From Catenulispora acidiphila DSM 44928 (GTDB lineage Bacteria; Actinomycetota; Actinomycetes; Streptomycetales; Catenulisporaceae), in the NCBI RefSeq assembly GCF_000024025.1, contig NC_013131.1, forward strand, positions 8,784,229 through 8,848,228: a DNA stretch of 64,000 bases, given 5' to 3'. A model generated the notes under the pieces. It was not told where the DNA came from, made no database searches, and saw only the letters and a program-made list of their open reading frames with translations. Position numbers and translations under genes: made by a program. Every line of letters begins with the position of its first letter. Positions within the stretch are counted from its first letter, which is position 1. This document shows positions 52,501 through 61,832 of this stretch, piece by piece.

Positions 52501-53515
52501 CGCGATAGCGATGTCCGCGGTAGGGCTCCAGGAGTTCCAGCATGCGCTCGTCATCCCACGACATAGCGGGATCCCCTAGAGCGCCGCACACAATGCGCGG
52601 CAGATGCAGATCCCCTACAGAGACCGCATCGGCGTCTCCATGAGCGCGATGCATTACTTCGGCAGCCGTCCACACACCGATGCCCGGCACAGTGCGGATG
52701 CGGCGCGCCGCCTCATCGCGTTCCATGCCCACGGTCTCCTCCAAACGGACCGCGACCCGGGACGCCCCGAGGATGGCGCGGGAGCGCTTGCCGTCGACAC
52801 CGGCGCGGTGCCACTCCCAGGACGGGATCAGAGCCCACTCCCGGGGCGAGGGCGAGACGCACAAGCGGAGGTCCACAGGAGCGCCCGGAGCGGGAATCCC
52901 ATAGCGCCGCACGAGTAGTTGGTACGCGCGGTGCGCCTCCTGCACCGTGACGCGCTGCTCCAGCACCGCCGGCACGAGCGAGTCCCACACCCGGCTGCTG
53001 CGCATGACGCGGAAGCCGCGGTTGCGATGCAGGGACTGGACGAGCTGCGGATTGCCTTGCGCCGCCACGAGTTCGGCGAACTCCGCGCGCGTCTCCTCGG
53101 TATCACTGAGGCCGAGCAGATCGGGCAGCGTCTTGAGAAGCCACGAGGCGCCGGGACCCCAAGCCTCGGCGTCCACAGTCTCGGTAGTCACCCGGCTCAG
53201 ACGCAGGGTTCCCGGCTCCCCGGAAGGAGCGCGGCAGCCAAGCCACAGCGAGTTGTCGGGAGCACGACGGAACGTGGGATCACCGAGCCCGCGACGCAAA
53301 GCACTCACCGTCATCGTGAGGTCATAGCCGGGATCGACGACAACGGTCGCACAAGCCTCGGCTTCCGCGACCAGCTCCGCCGGCGCCTGCCGCGCACCCG
53401 GCACAACGGGACGCCGAGGCGGAACCGTGCGACGCCGTTCAAAGGCGGCGCCGCCACTCCGTCCCTTGCGGGCAGCCCAAACCGCCCGAATGTCACTGTC
53501 CTCGTTGTCCGTCAT
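52478..53515 (-). CDS. DNA-3-methyladenine glycosylase family protein (HhH-GPD, AlkA-like)
   Basis: The 345-residue protein probably excises alkylated bases. The C-terminal part has a helix-hairpin-helix VPGIGVWTAAEVMHRA followed by the catalytic aspartate in SVGDLHLP (Asp about 302). The N-terminal 35 residues are Arg-rich. It lies between the MarR gene and the nucleotidyltransferase gene on the minus strand, a position I recall for its Streptomyces counterpart. Confidence 0.86.
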   Translation of the reverse strand: MTDNEDSDIRAVWAARKGRSGGAAFERRRTVPPRRPVVPGARQAPAELVAEAEACATVVVDPGYDLTMTVSALRRGLGDPTFRRAPDNSLWLGCRAPSGEPGTLRLSRVTTETVDAEAWGPGASWLLKTLPDLLGLSDTEETRAEFAELVAAQGNPQLVQSLHRNRGFRVMRSSRVWDSLVPAVLEQRVTVQEAHRAYQLLVRRYGIPAPGAPVDLRLCVSPSPREWALIPSWEWHRAGVDGKRSRAILGASRVAVRLEETVGMERDEAARRIRTVPGIGVWTAAEVMHRAHGDADAVSVGDLHLPRIVCGALGDPAMSWDDERMLELLEPYRGHRYRVSALLYR

Positions 53516-53542
53516 CGCGCAGAGCAGTCTGCCATCAAGCTT

Positions 53543-54637
53543 CTACTCGTCGCTGGAGAACCGCACCGCCTTGTCCGGCAGCACCGCCCCGCACCAGACG
53601 CGAGCACCGGCGCGCAGTTCGTTGTCGGCGCCGAGGACCGCGCCGTCGCCGATCACCACGCCGTCCAGGACGGTGCGGGCACCGATGCGGGCGCCGGCGC
53701 CGATGATCGAGGAGGTCACCTTCGCGCCGGCGCCGATGACCGCGCCGGACTGCAGGACCGAGGAGCTGACGTGCGCGCCGGACTCGATCACCGCGCCGGA
53801 GCCGACGGTGGTGCCGGCGTCGGCCACGGCGTCCTCGGCGATGCGGGCGCCGGCCAGGACCAGGGACTCGGCGCTGCCGCGCTCGGCCGGGGACGGGACG
53901 GCCGAGGAGGTCACGACGCCCATCACCAGGTCGGCCGAGCCCTTCGCGAACGCCGCCGGCGTGCCCAGGTCCAGCCAGTAGGACTGCTCGACCACGCCGA
54001 GGACCTTGGCGCCGGAGGCGAGCAGGCCCGGGAAGGTCTCGCGCTCCACCGAGACGCGGCGGCCGGCCGGGATCTCGTCGATGCGGGAGCGCTGGAAGAC
54101 GTAGCAGCCGGCGTTGATCTGGTCGGTGACGATGTCCTCGGGGCGCTGCGGCTTCTCCAGGAAGGCCGTCACCCAGCCCTCGGCGTCGGTGGGGACCAGG
54201 CCGAAGGGGCGCGGGTCGGTCACCCGGGACAGGTGCAGGGTGACGTCGGCGCCGTGCTCGCGGTGGGCGGTCACCAGACCGGCGATGTCCACGCCGGACA
54301 AAATGTCGCCGTTGAACACCAGGACCGGCTCGTCCGGGGCGCTGGTGAGCTTGCCGGCGACGTTGCGGATGGCGCCGGCGGTGTCCAGCGGCACCTCCTC
54401 GGTCACGTAGACCAGCTCCAGGCCCAGGTCGGAGCCGTCGCCGAAGTACTGCTCGAAGACCTCGGCCTTGTAGGCGGTGGCGAACACCACGCGGTGCACC
54501 CCGGCGTCCTTGGCACGGACCAGCTGGTGGGTCAGGAACGGGACGCCGGCGACCGGGAGCATCGGCTTGGGGGTGTTCACCGTCAGCGGGCGCAGGCGTG
54601 TGCCCTTGCCCCCCACCAAAAGGATCGCCTCGGTCAC
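53543..54637 (-). CDS. Mannose-1-phosphate guanylyltransferase-like sugar nucleotidyltransferase
   Basis: The 364-residue enzyme joins a nucleotide to a sugar phosphate, probably GTP plus mannose-1-phosphate. The N-terminal domain has VGGKGTRLRPLTVNTPKPMLPV and FNGDILSGVD. The C-terminal part is a left-handed beta-helix of hexapeptide repeats (about 255-350). GTG 54637 is preceded by GGGGA at good spacing. With manB at 39.5 kb it would supply GDP-mannose. The base and sugar are inferred from similarity. Confidence 0.87.
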   Translation of the reverse strand: MTEAILLVGGKGTRLRPLTVNTPKPMLPVAGVPFLTHQLVRAKDAGVHRVVFATAYKAEVFEQYFGDGSDLGLELVYVTEEVPLDTAGAIRNVAGKLTSAPDEPVLVFNGDILSGVDIAGLVTAHREHGADVTLHLSRVTDPRPFGLVPTDAEGWVTAFLEKPQRPEDIVTDQINAGCYVFQRSRIDEIPAGRRVSVERETFPGLLASGAKVLGVVEQSYWLDLGTPAAFAKGSADLVMGVVTSSAVPSPAERGSAESLVLAGARIAEDAVADAGTTVGSGAVIESGAHVSSSVLQSGAVIGAGAKVTSSIIGAGARIGARTVLDGVVIGDGAVLGADNELRAGARVWCGAVLPDKAVRFSSDE

Positions 54638-54789
54638 GCTTGTTCCCCTCACCAGTTCGTTCAACGCGGCGTACGGACGCGCACCGCGTATGGACCGCGC
54701 ACACCCGGCACGCCGTGCGGGCCAGCATAAACGGTCACCGACCGACGTGCTTGCGCAACAGCAGCCTGTTTCCCCCGTATCCTCTCGGC

Positions 54790-55611
54790 GTGACCGCAGC
54801 GAACAGTAGTTTCCCGGACGTGTGGCGGGCCGCACTCGCCCTCGGACCGTCCCGGCCGTTCCTGACGTACTACGACGACCAGACCGGGGAACGGGTGGAG
54901 CTGTCCTACGCCACGTTCGACAACTGGGTCGCCAAGACCGCCAACCTGATCCAGGACGAGCTGGCGCTGGCGCCCGGGGACGAGGTCGCGATCCTGCTGC
55001 CCACGCACTGGCAGACCCCGATCTGGCTGCTGGCCTGCTGGACCGCCGGCGTCGTCGCCAGCGTCGGGGAGGACCCGGCGGCGGCCGAGCGCGCCGCGGC
55101 CGTGGTCGCCGGTCCCGACCGGCTCCAGGAAGCGCTGGCGTGCAAGGGCGAGCGGATCGCGCTGGCGCTGCGGCCGCTGGGCGCGCCTTTCCCGAGCGTT
55201 CCTCAAGGTTTCACCGACTACGCGACCCTCGCGCCGGCGCAGCCGGACGTGTTCGCTCCGTACTCGCCGGTCACCGCGGACACTCCGGCGCTGATCGCCG
55301 ACGGGACCGGCTGGACCCACGGCGAACTGGTCACCGACGCCGCCGAGGCGGCACAGCGCTGGCGGCTGAGCGCCGGCAGCCGCGTGCTGACCGGCTGCGC
55401 CTACGATTCACGGCCGGAGATCCGCGCGGCGTTGACGTCGGAACTCGCCGTCGGCGCTTCCTTGGTACTGTGCCGGAATGTCGACCCGGCCCGGCTGCCG
55501 GGCCGCATGGCCTCGGAGAAGGTGAACGCGCGCGTCGCGTCCCTGGCCGGAGGCGGTGGCGGTGAGGGCGGAACCGCCGAGGGCACTCTCGGCGTACTTC
55601 CCGTCGAGTAA
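54790..55611 (+). CDS. TIGR03089 family protein (acyl-CoA synthetase N-terminal-like)
   Basis: The 273-residue protein resembles the N-terminal part of AMP-forming acyl-CoA synthetases (FLTYYDDQTGERVELSYATF, GDEVAILLPTHWQTPIWLLACW) but lacks the P-loop and C-terminal domain, which fits TIGR03089. The start is GTG 54790. It is divergent from the nucleotidyltransferase gene and upstream of the LCP genes. Function unknown. Confidence 0.85.
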   Translation: MTAANSSFPDVWRAALALGPSRPFLTYYDDQTGERVELSYATFDNWVAKTANLIQDELALAPGDEVAILLPTHWQTPIWLLACWTAGVVASVGEDPAAAERAAAVVAGPDRLQEALACKGERIALALRPLGAPFPSVPQGFTDYATLAPAQPDVFAPYSPVTADTPALIADGTGWTHGELVTDAAEAAQRWRLSAGSRVLTGCAYDSRPEIRAALTSELAVGASLVLCRNVDPARLPGRMASEKVNARVASLAGGGGGEGGTAEGTLGVLPVE

Positions 55612-55694
55612 CGTCGTCGCGCGGTGTACAGGAATCCGCGATGTGGCGACCCGGGCCCGCGCCATCGCGGAACCGGGTCTTGTGAGGAGATCGT

Positions 55695-57626
55695 GTGGCA
55701 GGCGAGCGGAACGAGCCACTCCCGTGGGAACGGGCAGGCCGGCAGCCCGGCGGCGGTGACGGCAGGAACGCCGGGCGGCAGAGCCCGCAGCCCTCTGGCG
55801 GTTACGGCGAGTCGTACGACGGTTACGAGGACGGATACGCCGATCCCCCGGCGCGCGCGCCCCGGCGGGCGGCCCGCGGGCCGGTCCCGCCCGCCCGCGC
55901 CGAGCAGGGCCACAGCGACGACACCCCCGGGCCGCCGCGCGGCCGCGGCGCGTACCGCTACGACCCGGACAGCGCCACCGAGGGCGAGATGGACTCCGGC
56001 GGGCGCTCAGGGCGCGGCGGGCGCACCGGGCGCGGTGCGGCGATACCCGCGGCCGGCGGCGCCAGGAAGCTGGCTCCCAGGGGTGTCATCACGATCTCGG
56101 CGGCCTCGCTGGCCATCACCGTGATAGGTGCCGGCGCCTTCACCTACGAGCACTTCAACGGCAGCATCAACACCTTCAACGACTCCGGTCTGGCCACCAA
56201 CCGCCCGGCCGAGGCCAAGGCGAACGCGGCCGGCCAGCGCCCGGAGAACATCCTGCTCGTCGGGTCGGACAGCCGCGACAACGGCAACAACGCCTTCGGC
56301 GGCGGCAAGACCGGCGACGGCGCGCGCTCGGACACCTCGATCCTGCTGCACGTCTACGCCGACCACCAACACGCCGTGGGCATCTCCATCCCGCGCGACA
56401 TGATGGTCAAGATCCCGACGTGCCAGCTCGACCCGAACAACTCCGCCAAGGGGCACACCTCGCCGCAGACGAACCAGTTCAACGCGGCGTTCGCGGTCGG
56501 CAACACCGCGCAGGGCAACGTGGCGTGCGAGATCAACACCATAGAGTCGATCTCGGGGATCCGGATCGACCACACCGTGGTGGTCGGCTTCTCGGCGTTC
56601 GCCAAGCTGACCGACGACATCGGCGGCGTGCAGGTGTGCGTGCCCAAGGACGTCAGCGACGTCGGCGGGGACAACATCACGCTGAAGAAGGGCATCCAGA
56701 CGGTCAAGGGCCAGACCGCCCTGGACTACGTCCGCGAGCGCGAAGGCCTCGGCGACGGCTCCGACATCGGCCGCACCCGGCGCCAGCAGGCGTTCCTGGG
56801 CTCGATGATCAAGAAGGTGGAGAGCGACGGGGTCCTGAACAACCCCACGGTGCTCAGCTCGATCTTCAACGACGCGCTGAAGGACGCCCAGTTCGACCCG
56901 GGCCTGGGCAGCCTGACCGCGCTGTCGGGCTTCGCGGAGTCGATGAAGGGCATCAACCCGGCGAACATCCAGTTCCTGACCCTGCCGGGCCACTACCGGA
57001 CCCAGGACGGCCGGGTGGACATGGACCCGGTCGCCGCCGGCGTGATCTGGACCCACCTCAAGAGCGACACCCTGCTGGACGGCTCGGGCAGCTCCGGCGC
57101 CTCCGGCGCGCCGTCCACGCCCGCCGCCCCGACGACCACGGCGGCGACCTCCTCGGCGCCGCCGGCGCCGTCCATCTCCCCCTCGACCATCTCGGTCCTG
57201 GTGAAGAACGGCACGACGGTCACCGGCCTGGCCGCCGACGTGACCACCTCGCTGCAGGCCCAGGGCTACAACGCCGAGACCAGCCACGTCACGCCGCCGC
57301 ACACGGCGGTCACGACGATCGTCTACGGCACCTCCAAGCAGAAGGCCGCCGCCGAGCAGCTGGCGACGCTGTACCCGGGCGCCAAGGTCGCGGCCGGCAC
57401 CTACAGCACGCAGATCGTGGTGACCCTCGGCGACGACTACGCCGCGGCGCACCCGAAGGGCGGCGGCGCCGGCACCACCAGCGGCGCCCCGGCGAGCGGC
57501 TCGACCGGCGCCAGCAGCTCGGGCACGAGCGGGACGCTGCCGACCGACATCGCGAACAACTCCCGGACGGCCGACCAGGACATCTGCTCGGGCATCACCG
57601 CCGGGTACGGCGCCGGGACCGGCTGA
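55695..57626 (+). CDS. LytR-CpsA-Psr (LCP) family protein with LytR_C domain
   Basis: LCP enzymes transfer lipid-linked glycopolymers onto peptidoglycan. The 643-residue protein has a long Gly/Arg/Pro-rich cytoplasmic N-terminus (1-125), one membrane helix (about 130-152), the LCP domain (about 190-470) with GSDSRDN and SIPRDMMVKIP arginine/aspartate motifs, a Ser/Thr/Pro-rich linker and a LytR_C domain (about 495-585). The start is GTG 55695 with GAGGAG upstream. A second LCP gene follows. Repeats of the stop region and a hairpin come after it. Confidence 0.92.
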   Translation: MAGERNEPLPWERAGRQPGGGDGRNAGRQSPQPSGGYGESYDGYEDGYADPPARAPRRAARGPVPPARAEQGHSDDTPGPPRGRGAYRYDPDSATEGEMDSGGRSGRGGRTGRGAAIPAAGGARKLAPRGVITISAASLAITVIGAGAFTYEHFNGSINTFNDSGLATNRPAEAKANAAGQRPENILLVGSDSRDNGNNAFGGGKTGDGARSDTSILLHVYADHQHAVGISIPRDMMVKIPTCQLDPNNSAKGHTSPQTNQFNAAFAVGNTAQGNVACEINTIESISGIRIDHTVVVGFSAFAKLTDDIGGVQVCVPKDVSDVGGDNITLKKGIQTVKGQTALDYVREREGLGDGSDIGRTRRQQAFLGSMIKKVESDGVLNNPTVLSSIFNDALKDAQFDPGLGSLTALSGFAESMKGINPANIQFLTLPGHYRTQDGRVDMDPVAAGVIWTHLKSDTLLDGSGSSGASGAPSTPAAPTTTAATSSAPPAPSISPSTISVLVKNGTTVTGLAADVTTSLQAQGYNAETSHVTPPHTAVTTIVYGTSKQKAAAEQLATLYPGAKVAAGTYSTQIVVTLGDDYAAAHPKGGGAGTTSGAPASGSTGASSSGTSGTLPTDIANNSRTADQDICSGITAGYGAGTG

Positions 57627-57675
57627 GCGCGCGTTTCTCAGCGCGTTTCCGAGCGCGTTTCCGAGCGCGTTTCTC
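57624..57675 (+). repeat. 12-13-bp tandem repeats from the LCP stop codon
   Basis: Four units of the type AGCGCGTTTC begin at the TGA stop (TGAGCGCGCGTTTC, TCAGCGCGTTTCC, GAGCGCGTTTCC, GAGCGCGTTTCT). Later units have lost the stop in this frame. Confidence 0.78.
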
Positions 57676-57712
57676 TGTGCCGGGGCGGCAAGCCACATGC
57701 CGCCCCGGCACA
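57676..57712 (+). terminator. Hairpin terminator after the first LCP gene
   Basis: Perfect 15-bp arms TGTGCCGGGGCGGCA and TGCCGCCCCGGCACA surround a 7-base loop. Immediately after lie three 11-bp GATGTCGCAC-type tandem copies (about 57725-57760). Confidence 0.85.
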
Positions 57713-57811
57713 GTCATATCGCACAGATGTCGCACCGATGCCGCACTGATGTCGCACTGTGCGGACATCTGGGACGAGATATATACAAAGATGACATAGT
57801 CTCGTCGCATC

Positions 57812-58951
57812 ATGGACGACCAGACCCAGCGCCCCCGGCGCCGCACCGGTCCAGACAGCGGCTCCATGTCCCGCCGCAGGGTCGTCATCATCTGCGCGGC
57901 CTCGCTGGCCGTACTGGCCGTCGCCGGCACGACCGGCCTGTGGACCATGTACACCCGTTTGAACGACAACATCCGCACGGTCGACATCCACGCCGACGAC
58001 GCGCCGGGACCGGCGGACACCATGAAGCCGCAGCCGGGGAGCCCGTCCTCCAGCGCCCGCGCCTCGATGAACGTCCTGCTCATCGGCTCGGACGACCGGG
58101 ACGGGGCGAACGCGCAGTACGGCGACGCCAACTCCGGTGCCCGCTCGGACACCACGATGCTGCTGCACGTGGCCGCCGACCGGAAGAGCGCGACGGTCGC
58201 CTCGATCCCGCGCGACTCGATGGTGCAGACGCCGGCGTGCACGAAGTCCGACGGCACGCAGTCCCAGCCGCAGTTCGGGATGTTCAACGCGGCGTTCTCG
58301 ATCGGCGGGGCGGCGTGCACGGTGAAGACCGTCGAGACCCTCAGCGGTCTGACAGTCGACCACGTCCTGGTCGTCGACTTCACCGGCTTCAAGAAGATCA
58401 TCGACGCCATCGGCGGCGTCCCGGTCCACCTGGACCAGGCGATCGACGACCCCGACTCGCACCTGAACCTGCCGGCCGGGACCACCGTGGTGGACGGCGA
58501 GCAGGCGCTGGCCTTCGTCCGCGCCCGCCACAACCTCGGCAACGGCTCCGACATCGGCCGCATGAGCCGCCAGCAGGTGTTCCTGAACGACGCGCTGGAC
58601 ACCATCACCGCCAACGGCACCCTGGACGACCCGGCGAAGCTCTACAAGGTCCTGGACGCCGCCACCAAGGCCCTGACGACCGACCCGGCACTCGGCTCGC
58701 TGCCGGCACTGGCGGACTTCGCCTCGGACGTGAAGCAGGTCCCCCGGCAGCAGATCACGTACCTGACAGTGCCGTGGCAGTGGTACCAGCCGGACCCGAA
58801 CCGGGTGCAGCTGGCGCCCCTGGCGCAGGAGCTGTTCACGGCGATGCTGCAGGACACGCCGGTGCCGGCGGAGGTGCTGGCGCTGGCGGCGAAGCAGGGG
58901 GAACAGGTGACGCCGGAAGACGGCTCGCCCAATGGCGCGCCTGGCTCTTAG
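57812..58951 (+). CDS. LytR-CpsA-Psr (LCP) family protein
   Basis: The 379-residue protein has a short basic cytoplasmic N-terminus, a membrane helix (about 28-50, VVIICAASLAVLAVAGTTGL), and an LCP domain (about 85-300) with GSDDRDG, SIPRDSMVQTP and VRARHNLGNGSDIGRMSRQQ. It lacks the C-terminal LytR_C domain of its neighbour. It likely also attaches wall glycopolymers; the two may differ in substrate or be partly redundant. Confidence 0.92.
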   Translation: MDDQTQRPRRRTGPDSGSMSRRRVVIICAASLAVLAVAGTTGLWTMYTRLNDNIRTVDIHADDAPGPADTMKPQPGSPSSSARASMNVLLIGSDDRDGANAQYGDANSGARSDTTMLLHVAADRKSATVASIPRDSMVQTPACTKSDGTQSQPQFGMFNAAFSIGGAACTVKTVETLSGLTVDHVLVVDFTGFKKIIDAIGGVPVHLDQAIDDPDSHLNLPAGTTVVDGEQALAFVRARHNLGNGSDIGRMSRQQVFLNDALDTITANGTLDDPAKLYKVLDAATKALTTDPALGSLPALADFASDVKQVPRQQITYLTVPWQWYQPDPNRVQLAPLAQELFTAMLQDTPVPAEVLALAAKQGEQVTPEDGSPNGAPGS

Positions 58952-58967
58952 CGGCGGCATCAGCACA

Positions 58968-59131
58968 GACGGCTTCATCGCCGCGCGCCTGACACGGCAG
59001 CAGGGACACCTTCATCCCTGCGCCAAACTGAGCGGCACCGTCGGCAGACGCAGCTTCGCCGCCGCGCCTGACACGGCAGCAGCACCGTCAGACAAGACAG
59101 CTTCACCGCCGCGCGCCTGACACGGCAGCGG
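58968..59131. repeat. Three 36-bp direct repeats downstream of the second LCP gene
   Basis: Copies at 58968-59003, 59047-59082 and 59096-59131 share a GCCTGACACGGCAGC core and a preceding CTTC-CGCCGCG segment. Spacing is uneven (79 and 49 bp). The 290-bp gap to the convergent gene holds only these and smaller repeats (two CAGCAGCTCCCGCCGT copies near 59180-59220). Confidence 0.82.
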
Positions 59132-59241
59132 CGCGGACAAGTACATCCACGCCCGACTCAGCTGTGGGAGCCCGAGCCCGCCGTCGGCAGCAGCTCCCGC
59201 CGTGGTCAGCAGCTCCCGCCGTCAGCGGCTCCGGCTCCGGT

Positions 59242-59769
59242 CTACCGGAACCACCACTTCGTCACCCCGCCGTCGCCGGTGCTCTTCAGCGCGACCACCG
59301 TCAGGAGCTCGATGCGGTACACCTGCCAGGGACCCGGGCCGGCGCTCGGGGCGCTGAAGGGTGCGGTGATCACGTCGCCCTCGGCCTGGCAGGGCCAGCC
59401 GACGGCGGCGTACATCTCGGCGACGGCCGCGACCACCGCGGGGTCCGTCGCGCGGCGGGCCTCGCCGTCGAAGGTCACGTCGAAGTCCTCGATCGGGGCG
59501 GCGACGGTGCAGCGCGGGTCGGCGAGCAGGTTCCGGGTCTTGCGGGTCTCCGGACCCGTGGTGAAGTGGATCGCGCCGTCCAGCCAGGTGTGGCCGAAGG
59601 CGGTGGTGTGCGGCGAGCCGTCGGGGTTCAGGGTGCTGAGGAACCAGGAGCGGCCCGGGCCCGCCACCGCGGCGGCCACCGCCGCCTCGACCTCGTCCCA
59701 GACCAGCTGGTCCAGGCCGTACTTGGGTAGGGCCAGGTTCTTCGCCCGCAGGGGCTTGAGTTCACTCAT
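59242..59769 (-). CDS. Pyridoxamine 5'-phosphate oxidase-family protein
   Basis: The 175-residue split-barrel protein has WFLSTLNPDGSPHTTAFGHTW followed by IHFTTGPETRKTRNLLADPR, typical of PNPOx-like FMN or F420 binders. In a genome making F420 it could be an F420-dependent oxidoreductase of the FDOR type or an FMN protein; sequence alone does not decide. ATG 59769. Confidence 0.84.
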   Translation of the reverse strand: MSELKPLRAKNLALPKYGLDQLVWDEVEAAVAAAVAGPGRSWFLSTLNPDGSPHTTAFGHTWLDGAIHFTTGPETRKTRNLLADPRCTVAAPIEDFDVTFDGEARRATDPAVVAAVAEMYAAVGWPCQAEGDVITAPFSAPSAGPGPWQVYRIELLTVVALKSTGDGGVTKWWFR

Positions 59770-59838
59770 GCCTGTACTGACGATCCGGGGATGCCGAAGT
59801 CATCGGTCGGCACCGGAATTCCTCCGTGTGCCGCCGGA

Positions 59839-60441
59839 TCAGGTCTTGAGCAGCAGTTCGTCGAGCTCGCGGATGACTTGCGCGGTGTCCTGGAAGAGGA
59901 TCGCGGACATGCCGAGGGCGCGAGCCGCGGCGCAGTTCGCCTCGAGGTCGTCCACGAACACGGTCTCCTCGGCCGGGATGCCGAGCCGCTCCAGACAGAG
60001 CTCGTAGATGCCGGGGTCCGGCTTCTGCATCCCGACCTCGTGCGAGTACACGATCAGGTCGGTCAGCTCGCTGAACCGGTACGCCTCCTCCTCGCGCTCG
60101 CGCGCGCCGACGAAGCTGTTGCTGATGATCGCGGTGGCGTAGCCCTCGGCGCGGCGGGCGCGCCAGTAGTCGGCCATCTCGGCGTTGTACGTGCCGAGGT
60201 ACTCGACCCAGACGTCTGCCATGTACGCCGCGAAGCGGTCCGCCGGCACCCCGAGGGCGGCGACGGACCGTTCGTGGACTTCCTCGAGCGTGATGTGGCC
60301 GAGCTCGCCGGCCTGGAAGACGGCCTCGACGCGGTTCGCCCAGCCGGCGCCGAACTCGGGCTCCCAGCGCGCCGCGGTGCCGAGGTCCGGGGTGTGCTCC
60401 AGGACCCCGCCGATGTCCAGGACTATCGCTCGGATCGGCAT
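59839..60441 (-). CDS. HAD-family hydrolase
   Basis: The 200-residue protein has motif I VLDIGGVL, where the second Asp of DxD is replaced by Gly as in some epoxide-hydrolase-type HADs, motif II ISNS, motif III Lys in MQKPDPGIY, and motif IV FVDDLEANC. A four-helix cap (about 18-85) is present. Substrate unknown. Confidence 0.83.
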   Translation of the reverse strand: MPIRAIVLDIGGVLEHTPDLGTAARWEPEFGAGWANRVEAVFQAGELGHITLEEVHERSVAALGVPADRFAAYMADVWVEYLGTYNAEMADYWRARRAEGYATAIISNSFVGAREREEEAYRFSELTDLIVYSHEVGMQKPDPGIYELCLERLGIPAEETVFVDDLEANCAAARALGMSAILFQDTAQVIRELDELLLKT

Positions 60442-60457
60442 GGGTTCTCCTAGCTCG

Positions 60458-60503
60458 TCAGGCGATACGCGCCGGGACGGTGCTCGTCAGCTGATGGGCC
60501 TCA
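60458..60503 (-). repeat. Imperfect stop-region repeats after the sugar dehydrogenase gene
   Basis: CTCGTCAGGCGAT, CTCGTCAGCTGAT and GCCTCAGGCGATG carry TCA at 60458, 60487 and 60501. The last is the stop codon of the gene. Spacing is irregular (29 and 14 bp). Confidence 0.5.
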
Positions 60504-61832
60504 GGCGATGCCCAGCACCTTGCGGGCGACGCCGTCCCACTTGGCCGGGTCGGTGATGTTGCGGCCGTCGACGATCACCTTCACGCCGGGGAAGTCCGCC
60601 GCCGCCAGCTCGCGGTACTCCTCGTGCTCGGTGTGGACGATGATGCCCGCGACCTCGGTGCCGGGCTCGTAGGCCGGCAGGCCGAGCGCGGCCAGCTCCT
60701 CGGCGGTGTACAGCGGGTCGGAGACGACCGGCTGGGCGCCCTCCCCGGCCAGCGCCGCGACCAGGCCGAAGACGCCGGAGAACGCGGTCTCCTTCACGCC
60801 GCCGCCGCGGTAGGCCGCGCCGAGCACCAGCACCGTCCGGCCGGCCAGACCGCCGCCGCCGGTCGCGCCGCCGAGCAGGCCCTCCAGCAGCCCGACCAGG
60901 TACGCCGGCTGTGCGAGGTTGGACTCGCGGGCCGCGCGCACGATCGAGGCCTCGGGGTCGTTGAACAGGTAGAAGCGCGGGTAGACCGGGATGCAGTGGC
61001 CGCCGACCGCGGGTCCCGGCTGGTGGATGTGGCTGAACGGCTGGCTGTTGGAGGCCTCGATCACCTGGAAGATGTCGATGCCGGTCCGGTCGGCGAAGCG
61101 CGCGAACTGGTTGGCCAGGCCGATGTTGACGTCCCGGTAGGTGGTCTCGGCGAGCTTGGCCAGCTCCGCGGCCTCCGCCGAGCCCAGGTCCCACACGCCG
61201 TTGCCGCGCTTGAGGTCGGGGCGCTCGTCGAAGTCCAGGACCGCCTCGTAGAAGGCGACCGCGGCGGACGCCGAATCCGTGTCGATCCCGCCGACCAGCT
61301 TCGGGTACTTGCGCAGGTCCGCGAAGACCCGGCCGGTGTAGACGCGCTCGGGGCTGTGGCAGAGCAGGAAGTCGCGGCCGGCGTTCAGACCCGAGGCGGC
61401 CTCCAGCGCGGGCAGGAAGCGCTCGCGGGTGGTGTGGACCGGCAGGGTGGTCTCGTAGCTCAGCAGGATGCCCGTGCGGCCGTTGGCGGCGGCTTCCTTC
61501 AGGCCGGCGGCGATGGTCTGGGTGGCGGCGTCCATGGCGCGGAAGTCCGGCACCGCGTCCTCGTCCACGACGACCGGCACGACGACCACGACCGCGTCGC
61601 TGTCGGCGACCGCGGCGACCCCGTCCAGGGTGGCGGTGAGGTTGCCGGCGGTGACCGCCCGCGGCAGCCGCACGTCGAGCTCGGCCTCGCCGGGGAAGGG
61701 CTCCACACCGGCGTTGATCTGCTCCACGACACGCGGGACCACGTCCACGCCGTAGACCTGGTGCCCCTTAGAGGCGAACTGGACGGCCAGCGGCAGGCCG
61801 ATCTTGCCCATTCCAATGACGCTGATCTTCAC
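60501..61832 (-). CDS. UDP-glucose/UDP-ManNAc dehydrogenase-family enzyme
   Basis: This NAD-dependent enzyme oxidises C6 of a nucleotide sugar to a uronic acid in two steps. The 443-residue protein has the Rossmann start VIGMGKIGLPLA, ELAKLAETTYRDVNIGLANQ with the active-site lysine, and the catalytic cysteine in GPAVGGHCIPVYP. The PRFYLFND segment and general layout are closer to the WecC/UDP-ManNAc type than to UDP-glucose dehydrogenase, but substrate is not certain. It is divergent from the GT2 gene. Confidence 0.87.
   Translation of the reverse strand: MKISVIGMGKIGLPLAVQFASKGHQVYGVDVVPRVVEQINAGVEPFPGEAELDVRLPRAVTAGNLTATLDGVAAVADSDAVVVVVPVVVDEDAVPDFRAMDAATQTIAAGLKEAAANGRTGILLSYETTLPVHTTRERFLPALEAASGLNAGRDFLLCHSPERVYTGRVFADLRKYPKLVGGIDTDSASAAVAFYEAVLDFDERPDLKRGNGVWDLGSAEAAELAKLAETTYRDVNIGLANQFARFADRTGIDIFQVIEASNSQPFSHIHQPGPAVGGHCIPVYPRFYLFNDPEASIVRAARESNLAQPAYLVGLLEGLLGGATGGGGLAGRTVLVLGAAYRGGGVKETAFSGVFGLVAALAGEGAQPVVSDPLYTAEELAALGLPAYEPGTEVAGIIVHTEHEEYRELAAADFPGVKVIVDGRNITDPAKWDGVARKVLGIA

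Noticed and set aside
58968-59131. Possible CRISPR array
   Set aside because: Only three repeats with unequal spacing, no uniform spacers and no cas genes nearby.
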